Origin: Pantoea agglomerans NBRC 102470
Lineage (GTDB): Bacteria > Pseudomonadota > Gammaproteobacteria > Enterobacterales > Enterobacteriaceae
Assembly: GCF_001598475.1 (NCBI RefSeq)
Contig: NZ_BCZA01000002.1
Span: 124,001 to 188,000, forward strand
DNA length: 64,000 nucleotides
Direction: 5' to 3'
Part shown: one piece after another, positions 28,773-37,006 of the stretch
Layout of the letters: every line of letters starts with the position of its first letter
Numbering within the stretch: the stretch's first letter is position 1
Notes under the pieces: generated by a model
Seen by the model: only the letters and a program-made list of their open reading frames with translations
Databases searched by the model: none
Told to the model about the DNA's origin: nothing
Made by a program: the position numbers and the translations under genes

Positions 28773-28797
28773 TTTGCAAATTCCTTTAGATGTTTAT

Positions 28798-28939
28798 TTA
28801 GCCCGAAGGCTGTCGTACAGAAAAACCAGAGACATTACTGCATGAGGCACTAATTAAGGTTCGGCAAGGAAGCGGTATTCAACGTCAACGTCTTTACTCG
28901 TTCTTCTTTACAGACTTCTTTACAGAAGATGCCATGCAT
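28798..28939 (-). pseudogene. yobF: Decayed yobF (DUF2627) upstream of cspC
   Basis: Pieces of YobF appear in all three frames in the right order. MHGIFCKEV is in frame with the ATG at 28939 (E. coli MCGIFSKEV). DVDVEYRFLAEP is in a second frame (E. coli HVDVEYRFSAEP), and ASCSNVS is in a third (E. coli ASCSNVS). Two single-base losses relative to the E. coli sequence, as I recall it, explain the shifts; a tandem 12-base repeat TCTGTAAAGAAG lies near the first. As read, translation from the ATG ends after about 29 codons. Sequencing errors are the main alternative. Confidence 0.6.
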
Positions 28940-29428
28940 AAACAGAACTGTACCTCGTTTAACTCAGGATTTGTTATCACATATCCTAAAAACAATGGCA
29001 AGCCATTTTTAAGGGCCTCAGCCAGCCTGCGCACATAATTGCCAGAAGGCTCACATTGCCTGTTCTGCGGCGCTTACAAATGCCGATGCAAATTAAGCAC
29101 GCTCTCTGGCCAGACCCCTCTCCGGCCTCTGTTGCCGGGTCTAACCCAATGGATACCATAAGAAATTAATATTTCACAAATATGGCAATAACAGAATGAA
29201 TAAGCGAAGCGCGAAAAGTTGAAAATATCTATAATCCGGCGTCAATCCTGTACAGCGCCTTTTATTTCGTACAGATAACACTTTTTTTGCACCAAAAGCA
29301 GGAGCCAGACAGTCGTCCTGCTCCAAATAAAAGCATTGAGCCCGATTTTACTTATTAAGAATTTAACTTTTGATTTGAAAAATTGATATCAGATAATAAA
29401 AACGGGTTTTTGTTTTAACTCTGAGGTT
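28940..29428. other. Intergenic region between cspC leader and hydrolase gene
   Basis: Nearly 500 bases without a supported gene. It should hold the cspC promoter. At about 29300-29325 the inverted repeat AGCAGGA/TCCTGCT forms a hairpin followed by TTTT on the minus strand, a likely terminator for the hydrolase gene about 100 bases upstream of it. The rest is AT-rich with no clear ORF. Confidence 0.5.
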
Positions 29429-30439
29429 TTAGGATAATTCCTGGGTATCCTTATTCAGCCCGCGGCTTTCGCCTATTCGCCACGGTGCGAAACCGCTCTT
29501 TTGCTCGTTTGCCCGCAGCAGCGCATCCGCCAGTTCTTTGGGTGGTGCATCAAGCGACTCATCGGCCAGTTCGAACACGCCCCAGTGGATGGGCAGCGTC
29601 AGCGGCCTGCCTGCTGCCTGCCATAGCGCCACCGCCTGATCGGGATTCATATGTTGGCCCGCCATGAACCATTCAGGTGCATAAGCGCCAATCGGCAAAG
29701 CCGCCAGGCTGAACGGGCCGAGTCGGGCAGCAATCTCCGGCAGGCTATCGCTGTAGCCGCTGTCGCCCGAGAACCAGAAGCGCACGGAGGCAGAACGCAC
29801 GACCCAGCCGCACCAGAGCGAACGGTTTCGATCGCGCGGCGTTCGCATACTCCAGTGACGTGCCGGCACCGCATCAAAACAGAGGTCGCCGACAGTAAAC
29901 TGTTGCCACCAGTCGAGCTGATGGACCTGTTTCACGCCCCGCGCCCTGCACCATTTTTCCAGGCCCAGCGGCACAATGAAGGTCGCCTGCGGAAAACGCC
30001 GGACGATCGCTTTAACCGTCGGCCGATCAAGATGATCGTAATGGTTATGTGAAATAAGCACGACATCCAGACGCGGCAGATCAGCGATGCTAAGCGGTGC
30101 GGGCGTTTTTCGCTGCGGCCCGGCAAAAGAGAGTGGCGAGGCGCGTGACGAGAGTGCGGGATCGATCAGGATATATTGCTGGTTCAGCCGCAGCAGCACG
30201 GCGGCATGTCCCAGCCACCAGATGCGATCGTCACTGCCGCTGATATCAGCGGGCTGCCACCACTGTTCGGTGAAAGCCCTGTAGCCCTGCTGCGGTGGCA
30301 GCGGCAGCCCCTGCGCTTTGCGATCCCTGCGCCAGCGCTGCAGATCGCCCGGCTTGCGCCGTTCCGGTTCAGGATTGCAGAATCCCTCGGGCGTGTGATG
30401 CGCTTTGCTGCTGTCATACCACGGATTTTTCCAGACCAT
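29429..30439 (-). CDS. Metallo-beta-lactamase-fold hydrolase (NAPE-PLD/UlaG-like)
   Basis: 336-aa MBL-fold protein with the metal-binding motif SHNHYDHLD, an early WWLGHAAVLLRL strand typical of the UlaG/NAPE-PLD branch, GDSGYSD carrying a further ligand, and a late LPIHWGVF histidine. Proteins of this branch hydrolyse phosphodiester or lactone bonds; the substrate cannot be told. No signal peptide, so cytoplasmic. It follows yebO by 18 bases in the same direction and may be co-transcribed with it. It is absent from this position in E. coli. The ATG is preceded by GAGAGGCGGG. Confidence 0.88.
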   Translation of the reverse strand: MVWKNPWYDSSKAHHTPEGFCNPEPERRKPGDLQRWRRDRKAQGLPLPPQQGYRAFTEQWWQPADISGSDDRIWWLGHAAVLLRLNQQYILIDPALSSRASPLSFAGPQRKTPAPLSIADLPRLDVVLISHNHYDHLDRPTVKAIVRRFPQATFIVPLGLEKWCRARGVKQVHQLDWWQQFTVGDLCFDAVPARHWSMRTPRDRNRSLWCGWVVRSASVRFWFSGDSGYSDSLPEIAARLGPFSLAALPIGAYAPEWFMAGQHMNPDQAVALWQAAGRPLTLPIHWGVFELADESLDAPPKELADALLRANEQKSGFAPWRIGESRGLNKDTQELS

Positions 30440-30457
30440 CCCGCCTCTCTGCTGTGA

Positions 30458-30730
30458 TTATCGTTCCGGAATCAACCGGATAAAGTCGCGTTTCTCGCGA
30501 TCGTCATCGGTTTTTTTACTCTCTGCCCCTGGCTGCATCTCAATCAGACGGCGCAGCAGCTGATTCTGTTTCTTCTGCTCTTCCAGCAAAGACTCCAGTA
30601 AACGGATTTGCTCACCGGCGCGCACACTGGCGCGGTTGACAAAGAACCAGGCGATAAACGCCACAATCAAAATAATGACCAGCAAGCCATAGCTGACCAG
30701 TGGGCCCGAATTTGCGGCTAACTCATTCAT
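30458..30730 (-). CDS. yebO: YebO family membrane protein
   Basis: Small single-pass inner-membrane protein of unknown function. One hydrophobic segment (about residues 11-30) is followed by a helical, probably coiled-coil stretch with the conserved EQIRLLESLLEEQKKQNQLL core. I chose the ATG at 30730 (90 aa), which gives the conserved MNELAANSG start; the longer ORF to 30772 is not supported by the family. Confidence 0.92.
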   Translation of the reverse strand: MNELAANSGPLVSYGLLVIILIVAFIAWFFVNRASVRAGEQIRLLESLLEEQKKQNQLLRRLIEMQPGAESKKTDDDREKRDFIRLIPER

Positions 30731-30942
30731 AACTGCCTCGTAAAACTCAGTGGAAACGCCAGAACATGGCAACCGCCCATTCTACCTGTCGCCATCGCAA
30801 AAGATAATGGGGTTAACATCAATGCAGAATTTGCCGTTTCAGTTATCTCTGATCGATCCCACCAGAAAAGCGAGGCATGCTGATATCATCATAACCGGCG
30901 GCACCAGGTGGAGCGCTGAGTTATCTTTCACAAGGAGACATA

Positions 30943-31179
30943 ATGAAACTGTTTATTCGTACGGTAGGCTTGCTGGCGGTGATCTGGCTGGCGATGCTGT
31001 TTACCGGCTATGGCGTATTAACCGGCAGTACTAAAAATGCAGCCGGCCTTGGCCTGCAGTGCAGCTATCTGACCGCTCGCGGTGTGATCAGTGCGCAGTA
31101 TCTGCATACTGACAGTGGCGTGGTGGGCGTGACTGATTGTCCGTTGCTGAAGAAAAGCGGAGAAGTGATCGATAATTAA
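30943..31179 (+). CDS. yobH: YobH family protein
   Basis: Small exported or membrane-anchored protein of unknown function, 78 aa. It has an N-terminal hydrophobic segment (MKLFIRTVGLLAVIWLAML) and the conserved GLQCSYLTARG ... VTDCPLLKKS with two cysteines that may form a disulfide. Very close to E. coli YobH. CAAGGAGACATA precedes the ATG. mgrB, which lies between yebO and yobH in E. coli, is missing. Confidence 0.92.
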   Translation: MKLFIRTVGLLAVIWLAMLFTGYGVLTGSTKNAAGLGLQCSYLTARGVISAQYLHTDSGVVGVTDCPLLKKSGEVIDN

Positions 31180-31180
31180 C

Positions 31181-31210
31181 AAAACAGCGGGCCACATGGC
31201 CCGCTGTTTT
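31181..31210. terminator. Bidirectional terminator between yobH and kdgR
   Basis: AAAACAGCGGGCC and its exact complement flank a four-base loop CACA/TG region, with T-tracts on both strands; it overlaps the last base of the kdgR stop codon. Confidence 0.9.
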
Positions 31211-32001
31211 CAGAACGGATAGTCGTGATAGCCCATCTCTGAGGAGAGCGAGCGCGCCGCCCGATGCAGCATGGCCACGTAATCCTGGCGGGCATCTTCT
31301 GAAAAGCGAATGGTGGGAAAAGAGATGCTCAGTCCAGCAATCACCACGCCAAAACGGTCAAATACCGGCACGGCAAGGCAGCGTAAACCCTCTTCCTGCT
31401 CTTCGTTATCTTCACCATAGCCCTGCGTTCTTACCTGATCCAGCGCCGTAATTAACGCCTCCGCGCTTAACAGCGTATTGGCCGTGCTCCGTTTGAATTC
31501 GACATCCCGCAGGATCTCCTCAACCTCGCTGCGATCGCGCCAGGCGAGCAGAACTTTCCCAATTGCGGTGGTATGCAGCGGATTACGACGGCCAATGCGC
31601 GAATACATACGCAGGTTGTAGAGGGAGTCGATTTTGTGGATGTAGACAATACTGTCCTCTTCCAGCGCCCCCAGGTGAATGGTCTCTTTGGTCAGACGCG
31701 AAAGCTCACGCATCTGCACATCCGCACTACGGATTAAATCGACGTTCTGCAGCGCTTTAGCGCCCAGTTCAAACAGCTTCAGTGTCAGTGAGTACTTCTC
31801 GCTCTCACCTTCCTGCGTGACATAACCCAGCGACTTCATGGTCTGCAGGAAACGGTAAACGGTGCTTTTTGACATCATCACGCGCTGCGCGAGCTCAGTA
31901 ATACCGTGATCGCGCTCTTCACCCAGCGCCTGCAGAATGCCGAACACTTTAAGTACCGAAGAGACGGAATCGGGCTGTTTATCATTTTCAGCAGAGGACA
32001 T
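31210..32001 (-). CDS. kdgR: IclR-family repressor KdgR
   Basis: Represses pectin- and ketodeoxygluconate-catabolism genes, relieved by 2-keto-3-deoxygluconate. The N-terminal winged helix-turn-helix (about 15-75) has the recognition segment MMSKSTVYRFLQTMKSLG, and the C-terminal IclR effector domain ends SSEMGYHDYPF. I chose the ATG at 32001 (263 aa, the E. coli length). It is divergent from yebQ. Confidence 0.96.
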   Translation of the reverse strand: MSSAENDKQPDSVSSVLKVFGILQALGEERDHGITELAQRVMMSKSTVYRFLQTMKSLGYVTQEGESEKYSLTLKLFELGAKALQNVDLIRSADVQMRELSRLTKETIHLGALEEDSIVYIHKIDSLYNLRMYSRIGRRNPLHTTAIGKVLLAWRDRSEVEEILRDVEFKRSTANTLLSAEALITALDQVRTQGYGEDNEEQEEGLRCLAVPVFDRFGVVIAGLSISFPTIRFSEDARQDYVAMLHRAARSLSSEMGYHDYPF

Positions 32002-32012
32002 CGCGCACCTTG

Positions 32013-32026
32013 TTAAACCTGTTTCA
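32013..32026. promoter_or_regulatory. Candidate KdgR box in the kdgR-yebQ region
   Basis: On the minus strand TGAAACAGGTTTAA has the GAAAC/GTTT dyad of KdgR boxes as I recall them. It lies 11 bases before the kdgR start, which would fit autorepression. The match is short and could be chance. Confidence 0.3.
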
Positions 32027-32187
32027 AAAAAAATGGAACGGACTGTCAGTATAGAGTGAGGCATACGAAGGCAGCAATGCTTTAACCATTACGTCATATT
32101 TAAAGACAGTTTTTATCCATCCGATCGCTGTATTTCAGCGTTAATTTCATTAGCATGATGATATTCACCCTCTTTAGTAATTAACTT

Positions 32188-33558
32188 ATGACACTCTCCC
32201 CTCCTCAGGATGGATTACCCGCGCGTCAGCGCTATATGGCAATCGTCACCATCGCGCTGGGTCTGACCATGGCGGTGTTGGATGGCGCGATAGCCAATGT
32301 CGCCCTGCCCACTATCTCGCGCGAACTGAATGCCAGCCCGGCGCAGTCGATCTGGATAGTGAACGCCTATCAGATTGCGATTATCGTCTCGCTGCTGTCG
32401 CTCTCCTTTCTGGGCGACATGCTGGGTTATCGCCGCGTCTATCAGGCGGGCCTGGCGCTGTTTATTGCCACTTCGCTGTTCTGCGCCTTCTCCACCACCC
32501 TGACCATGCTGACTTTCGCCCGCGTGCTGCAGGGGTTAGGGGGTGCAGCGCTGATGAGTGTGAATACCGCGCTGATACGCATTATCTATCCGCAGCGTCA
32601 TCTGGGACGCGGCATGGCGATCAACTCGCTGGTCGTGGCGGTTTCAACCGCGGCAGGCCCGACGGTTGCCGCAGCGATTCTTTCGGTGGCAAGCTGGAAG
32701 TGGCTGTTTCTGATTAACGTCCCGCTGGGTGCCATTGCGCTCTGGCTGGCGCTGCGCACGCTGCCTGATAATCCGCAGAAAGCGACGGCGCAGAAATTTG
32801 ATGTTCCCAGCGCGATCATGAACGCCCTGTTCTTTGGTCTGATCATCTCTGCGCTGAGCGGGTTTGCACAGGGACAGAGTCATCTGCTGGTGCTATCGGA
32901 GGTCATTGCTCTGCTGGTTGTGGGCTGGTTCTTTATTCGTCGTCAGTTAAACATGGCGGTGCCGCTGCTGCCGGTTGATCTGCTGCGTATCCCGATTTTC
33001 AGCCTGTCGATGGGAACGTCGGTCTGTTCGTTCTGCGCGCAGATGCTGGCGATGGTGTCGCTGCCCTTCTTTCTGCAAAACGTCCTGCAGCGTGATGAGG
33101 TGGCAACCGGTTTACTGCTGACGCCCTGGCCGCTGGCAACCATGGTATTTGCGCCGATTGCCGGCCGGCTGATTGAACGGGTGCATGCAGGGTTGCTGGG
33201 CGGCATCGGGCTGGCCATTTTCGCCCTGGGGTTGTTTCTGCTCGCCTGGCTGCCGGCCAACCCGGGTGATGGCGATATAATCTGGCGCATGATGCTCTGC
33301 GGTGCCGGTTTTGGGCTGTTTCAGTCACCCAACAACCACACTATTGTCACTTCCGCTCCGCGTCATCGCAGCGGCGGTGCCAGCGGCATGCTGGGCACCG
33401 CGCGCCTGCTGGGCCAGAGTATGGGTGCTGCACTGGTCGCGCTGATGTTTAATCTGTTTGATGAACGCGGGACGCACGCTTCGCTGCTGCTGGCGGGCAG
33501 CTTTGCCGCCGTGGCCGCACTGGTCAGTGTGTCGCGGATGACGCAGACCCGCGCCTGA
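32188..33558 (+). CDS. yebQ: MFS drug efflux transporter YebQ
   Basis: DHA2-type major facilitator of about 14 membrane segments, 456 aa, predicted proton-coupled drug exporter; the natural substrate is unknown. The N-terminal motif VLDGAIANVALPTI matches the family signature (LDxTIVNVALP), and GDMLGYRRVYQ is MFS motif A. It is divergent from kdgR, as in E. coli. Confidence 0.93.
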   Translation: MTLSPPQDGLPARQRYMAIVTIALGLTMAVLDGAIANVALPTISRELNASPAQSIWIVNAYQIAIIVSLLSLSFLGDMLGYRRVYQAGLALFIATSLFCAFSTTLTMLTFARVLQGLGGAALMSVNTALIRIIYPQRHLGRGMAINSLVVAVSTAAGPTVAAAILSVASWKWLFLINVPLGAIALWLALRTLPDNPQKATAQKFDVPSAIMNALFFGLIISALSGFAQGQSHLLVLSEVIALLVVGWFFIRRQLNMAVPLLPVDLLRIPIFSLSMGTSVCSFCAQMLAMVSLPFFLQNVLQRDEVATGLLLTPWPLATMVFAPIAGRLIERVHAGLLGGIGLAIFALGLFLLAWLPANPGDGDIIWRMMLCGAGFGLFQSPNNHTIVTSAPRHRSGGASGMLGTARLLGQSMGAALVALMFNLFDERGTHASLLLAGSFAAVAALVSVSRMTQTRA

Positions 33559-33564
33559 TGGCAG

Positions 33565-33581
33565 AAACAGAAAAGGCGACC
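33565..33581. repeat. 17-bp direct repeat, copy 1
   Basis: AAACAGAAAAGGCGACC occurs at 33565-33581 and again at 33775-33791. The second copy is the left arm of the yebQ/htpX terminator. The two copies flank a 193-bp structured insert. Confidence 0.85.
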
Positions 33582-33774
33582 ACCTGACAGAGTGTGACCC
33601 GATTCGCTGTAAGGCCGAGCCTTCACAGGGAACCCGGTCAGATCGGAAAGACTTCTGTCATCCATGACGGTCGGCCCGCACCATCCATGGCGCGGGACGC
33701 TTTCCTCCTCTGCCCGGGTTCCCTGCATGTTGAGCTAAGATATTGCTGTCAGATTCAGTCTGATTATGATTTCT
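33582..33774. mobile_element. 193-bp structured insert in the yebQ/htpX terminator
   Basis: This lies between two 17-bp direct repeats and splits off an extra copy of the terminator's left arm. The interior is rich in inverted repeats. CAGGGAACCCGG (33626-33637) pairs with CCGGGTTCCCTG (33714-33725), enclosing small hairpins with the shared core CATCCATG (GTCATCCATGAC and CCATCCATGG). The start has CTGACAG and the end CTGTCAG, a weak terminal inverted repeat. No reliable coding. It may be an intergenic repeat family member or a small structured RNA gene; the origin is not recognised. Confidence 0.5.
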
Positions 33775-33807
33775 AAACAGAAAAGGCGACCCAGGGTCGC
33801 CTTTTTT
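33775..33807. terminator. Bidirectional terminator of htpX/yebQ with repeat copy 2
   Basis: AAAAGGCGACC and GGTCGCCTTTT form a strong stem with A- and T-tracts on the two sides, 14 bases from the htpX stop codon. Its left arm is the second copy of the 17-bp repeat. Confidence 0.85.
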
Positions 33808-33820
33808 GCTCTGCTGAACG

Positions 33821-34702
33821 CTACTTCAGATACTGACCGCTACGCAGTGCTTCAATACGCTTATCTAAAGGCGGATGCGACATAAACAGCTCGCTGAACG
33901 ATTTGCCCTTACCGTTGATACAGAACGCCATCATGCTGCTCGGCTCCTGCGGTTCGTAGCTGGTTTTCAGGCGCTGTAGCGCCGCAATCATCTTCTCACG
34001 ACCTACCAGCTTCGCTGAACCGGCATCGGCATGGAACTCACGGTGACGCGAGAACCACATGGTGATGATGCTGGCGAGAATACCAAACACCAGTTCCAGC
34101 ACCATCGACACCGCAAAGTAGACCAGCGGGTTGCCGTTGCTGCTCTCCTCACCATCACGGTTGCCGGACATAAAGCCCGCCGCGATCTGCGCCAGAATAC
34201 GTGAAACGAAAATCACAAAGGTGTTCACCACACCCTGAATCAGCGTCATGGTGATCATGTCGCCGTTGGCGATGTGTGACACTTCGTGTGCCAGCACCGC
34301 TTCCGCTTCATCACGGCTCATGTTCTGCAGCAGACCGGTTGAGACAGCAACCAGTGAGGCGTTACGCCGTGCGCCAGTTGCAAAGGCGTTGATGTCAGGT
34401 GCGTGATAGATCGCCACCTGTGGCATCGCAATACCCGCCTGTTGTGCCTGACGGCCAATTGTATCCACCAGCCAGCGCTCGGTTTCGTTGCGTGGCTGTT
34501 CAATCACTTCACCGCCAACCGATCGCAGTGCCATCCACTTCGACATCAGCAGTGAAACAAACGCACCGCCGAAGCCAAACAGGCCTGCCATGATCATCAG
34601 GCCCTGAACACTGCTTGACTGGATCCCTGTCAGGCTGAGAATCAGCCCGAATACCAACATCACAGCCAGGTTGGTCATCAGGAAAAGAGCAATACGCATC
34701 AT
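33821..34702 (-). CDS. htpX: Membrane zinc metalloprotease HtpX
   Basis: Inner-membrane M48 protease that degrades damaged membrane proteins together with FtsH. 293 aa with four hydrophobic segments and the zinc site HEVSH in [13 protein letters not shown], with the third ligand (Glu) in the FHADAGSA region. Heat- and envelope-stress regulated in E. coli. A sigma32-like promoter is seen upstream. Confidence 0.97.
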   Translation of the reverse strand: MMRIALFLMTNLAVMLVFGLILSLTGIQSSSVQGLMIMAGLFGFGGAFVSLLMSKWMALRSVGGEVIEQPRNETERWLVDTIGRQAQQAGIAMPQVAIYHAPDINAFATGARRNASLVAVSTGLLQNMSRDEAEAVLAHEVSHIANGDMITMTLIQGVVNTFVIFVSRILAQIAAGFMSGNRDGEESSNGNPLVYFAVSMVLELVFGILASIITMWFSRHREFHADAGSAKLVGREKMIAALQRLKTSYEPQEPSSMMAFCINGKGKSFSELFMSHPPLDKRIEALRSGQYLK

Positions 34703-34751
34703 TTTTGTTAATCTTCCTCAGTAGTTCACGCGCCTATACGCGGATCCATAT

Positions 34752-34778
34752 CCTATGGGCATTGGGCTGCTTTTCAAG
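34752..34778 (-). promoter_or_regulatory. Candidate sigma32 promoter of htpX
   Basis: On the minus strand CTTGAA (34778-34773) is followed after 13 bases by CCCATAGG (34759-34752). This fits the heat-shock consensus CTTGAA-N13..17-CCCCATNT closely. htpX is a known heat-shock gene. Confidence 0.55.
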
Positions 34779-34901
34779 CAACCTTAACGTTTAAGTGCCT
34801 AAAAAGACATAACTTTACATTATGACACGCCTGATGAGGAGCCTAGCCTTCAGGCATCTTCACAAGCGCTAATCATTGCTTACTGGAAACTTTTCTGAGT
34901 A

Positions 34902-34931
34902 CAAAAAAAAAGCACCGCTGAGCGGTGCTTT
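34902..34931 (-). terminator. prc terminator
   Basis: AAGCACCGCT and AGCGGTGCTT form a stem followed on the minus strand by nine T residues, 17 bases after the prc stop. Confidence 0.9.
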
Positions 34932-34947
34932 TTCTGCCAACAGCGAA

Positions 34948-36987
34948 TTATTTAGCCGCTGGCGCCTCTGGCTGGGATTTCTCCAGCTGCGCAAGATCGT
35001 TAGCGATCTTCACCGTCTCATCAAGATACGGATCCGGCTCTTTATAATCTTTCGGCAACTCATCCAGGTTTTTCAGCGGTTTTTTGCCTTCGGCCTGATA
35101 GCGCGCATTGATCCGCTCCAGACGAGACGCATCATCTTCGTGGTTCTCTTTCTCGCGCTGAGCGAGGTTAAGCGACACGATGTTGCGCTTATCTTTCAGG
35201 GCATTGTAACGGGCAATGTCCTTCATGATGTACTGGAACTCGCGATCCTGAGCGATGCGATCAGCATGCTGCTTAGTCAGCTGCGCCACCAGCGGTTTCA
35301 CATCACCGGTTTTGACATAGGTCGCCGCTTTGATGCTGTCCCACGGCAGTGCGTTGTCTTCAAATTTCTCACCGGTTTCCGCCGCTTCAACGCCGGTTGG
35401 CATCAGCAGATCCGGCGTGACGCCTTTACGCTGTGTACTGCCGCCGTTAATGCGATAGAACTTCTGAATGGTGTAAGAAACGGAGCCTAACGCAGGCCAC
35501 TCCGGACGCAGCATCTGATCGTAGATGCGGTTCAGGGAGCGATACTGCTGAACGGTGCCTTTACCAAAGGTTGGCTCGCCAACAATCACCGCGCGACCGT
35601 AATCCTGCATCGCGGCAGCGAAGATCTCAGAGGCTGAGGCGCTGAAGCGATCGACCAGCACCACCAGCGGTCCTTTGTAGTAGACAACGCCGTCATTATC
35701 GCTGTCTTCACGAACCCGACCATTGTTGTCGCGTACCTGAACCACCGGACCACTCGGAATAAACAGACCGGAAAGCGAGACTGCTTCGGTCAGCGCGCCG
35801 CCGCCGTTGGTACGCAGATCGATCACCACACTGTCGACGTTCTGTTTCTGCAGTTTCTGCAGTTGTACTTTCACGTCGTCGGTGAGGCCGACATAGAAAC
35901 CAGGAATATCGAGCACGCCCACTTTCTGCTTGCCGACATTTTTGATGGTCAATTTAACCGCGCGATCTTCCAGACGGATTTTCTCACGCGTCAGCGTCAC
36001 AGTACGGGTTTTGGTGCCCTTACCGGCTGGCAGAACTTCCAGGCGCACTTTGCTGCCCTTTGGTCCTTTAATTTTTGCCACGACATCATCCAGACGCCAG
36101 CCGATCACATCTTCCATCGGCTTGCCTGGCTGACCAACACCGACGATGCGATCGCCAACGGTAATGGCTTTGCTTTTCGCGGCCGGGCCGCCTGCGACCA
36201 TCGAGTTGATCACCGTATAGTCGTCATCCATCTGCAGAACCGCACCGATGCCTTCCAGGGAAAGGCTCATTTCGGTGTTGAACTGCTCGGTGTTACGCGG
36301 CGACAGATAGCTGGTGTGCGGATCGATTTCGCGGGCAAAAGCGTTCATCACCAGCTGGAAAACATCTTCACCGTTGCTCTGGGCCAGACGACGGATAGCA
36401 AAGTTGTAACGCTTGGTCAGAACGTCGCGGATCTCGTTATCATCTTTGCCCGCCAGCTTCAGACTCAGCTGATCGTATTTGACCTTGGCATCCCACAGCG
36501 CATTCAGTTCAGACTGATCTTTCGGCCAGGGTGCTTTCGCGCGGTCAATGTCGATAGTGTCATTGCCGCTGAAATTCATCGGACGAGCCAGCACCGTCAG
36601 CGCATATTGATAGCGCTCAAAACGGCGTTTCTGCGCCAGATTATAAATATCGTAAAAGAGATCCAGCTTGCCACTGCGCAGCTCATCGCCGACGGTGGTT
36701 TTTTTGCTGGCAAACTGCGCCACATCTGACGCCAGCAGCACGTTGTGGCTGTAGTCGAGCATGTTCAGATAGCGATCAAAAATTTTCGCTGAAAAGTTCT
36801 GATCCAGGTCGAACTGGCGATAGTGGGAACGGGTAAAGCGCGAGGTTACGCGCTCACTGACCGTCGGATCCTGCGGATCTTCGTGAAGCTGGGGAATCTG
36901 ATCGGCGCGGGTAATGTTCTCCGCGCCGAAGGTTGGGCCTGCTAATAGCAGGCCCGCAATAAGTCCAACTTTAAAAAGGGTGTTCAT
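34948..36987 (-). CDS. prc: Carboxy-terminal processing protease Prc (Tsp)
   Basis: Periplasmic serine protease that cuts proteins with nonpolar C-termini, trims FtsI and degrades murein hydrolases with the adaptor NlpI. Signal peptide at residues 1-21 (cleaved near TFGA-ENIT). The PDZ domain is at about 235-320 (GIGAVLQMDDDYTVINSM). The catalytic serine is in VDRFSASASE and the lysine in FGKGTVQQ. I chose the ATG at 36987 (679 aa), preceded by GGAGG. It follows proQ by 19 bases, as in E. coli. Confidence 0.97.
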   Translation of the reverse strand: MNTLFKVGLIAGLLLAGPTFGAENITRADQIPQLHEDPQDPTVSERVTSRFTRSHYRQFDLDQNFSAKIFDRYLNMLDYSHNVLLASDVAQFASKKTTVGDELRSGKLDLFYDIYNLAQKRRFERYQYALTVLARPMNFSGNDTIDIDRAKAPWPKDQSELNALWDAKVKYDQLSLKLAGKDDNEIRDVLTKRYNFAIRRLAQSNGEDVFQLVMNAFAREIDPHTSYLSPRNTEQFNTEMSLSLEGIGAVLQMDDDYTVINSMVAGGPAAKSKAITVGDRIVGVGQPGKPMEDVIGWRLDDVVAKIKGPKGSKVRLEVLPAGKGTKTRTVTLTREKIRLEDRAVKLTIKNVGKQKVGVLDIPGFYVGLTDDVKVQLQKLQKQNVDSVVIDLRTNGGGALTEAVSLSGLFIPSGPVVQVRDNNGRVREDSDNDGVVYYKGPLVVLVDRFSASASEIFAAAMQDYGRAVIVGEPTFGKGTVQQYRSLNRIYDQMLRPEWPALGSVSYTIQKFYRINGGSTQRKGVTPDLLMPTGVEAAETGEKFEDNALPWDSIKAATYVKTGDVKPLVAQLTKQHADRIAQDREFQYIMKDIARYNALKDKRNIVSLNLAQREKENHEDDASRLERINARYQAEGKKPLKNLDELPKDYKEPDPYLDETVKIANDLAQLEKSQPEAPAAK

Positions 36988-37006
36988 GCCGGGGTTAGCC
37001 TCCGTT

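Noticed and set aside
33594-33776. 60-codon ORF within the 193-bp insert.
   Set aside because: No ribosome-binding site, and the region is dominated by inverted repeats, so an RNA or repeat is the better reading.
35863-36729. 288-codon plus-strand ORF antisense to prc.
   Set aside because: Shadow of prc, which is fully conserved on the other strand.
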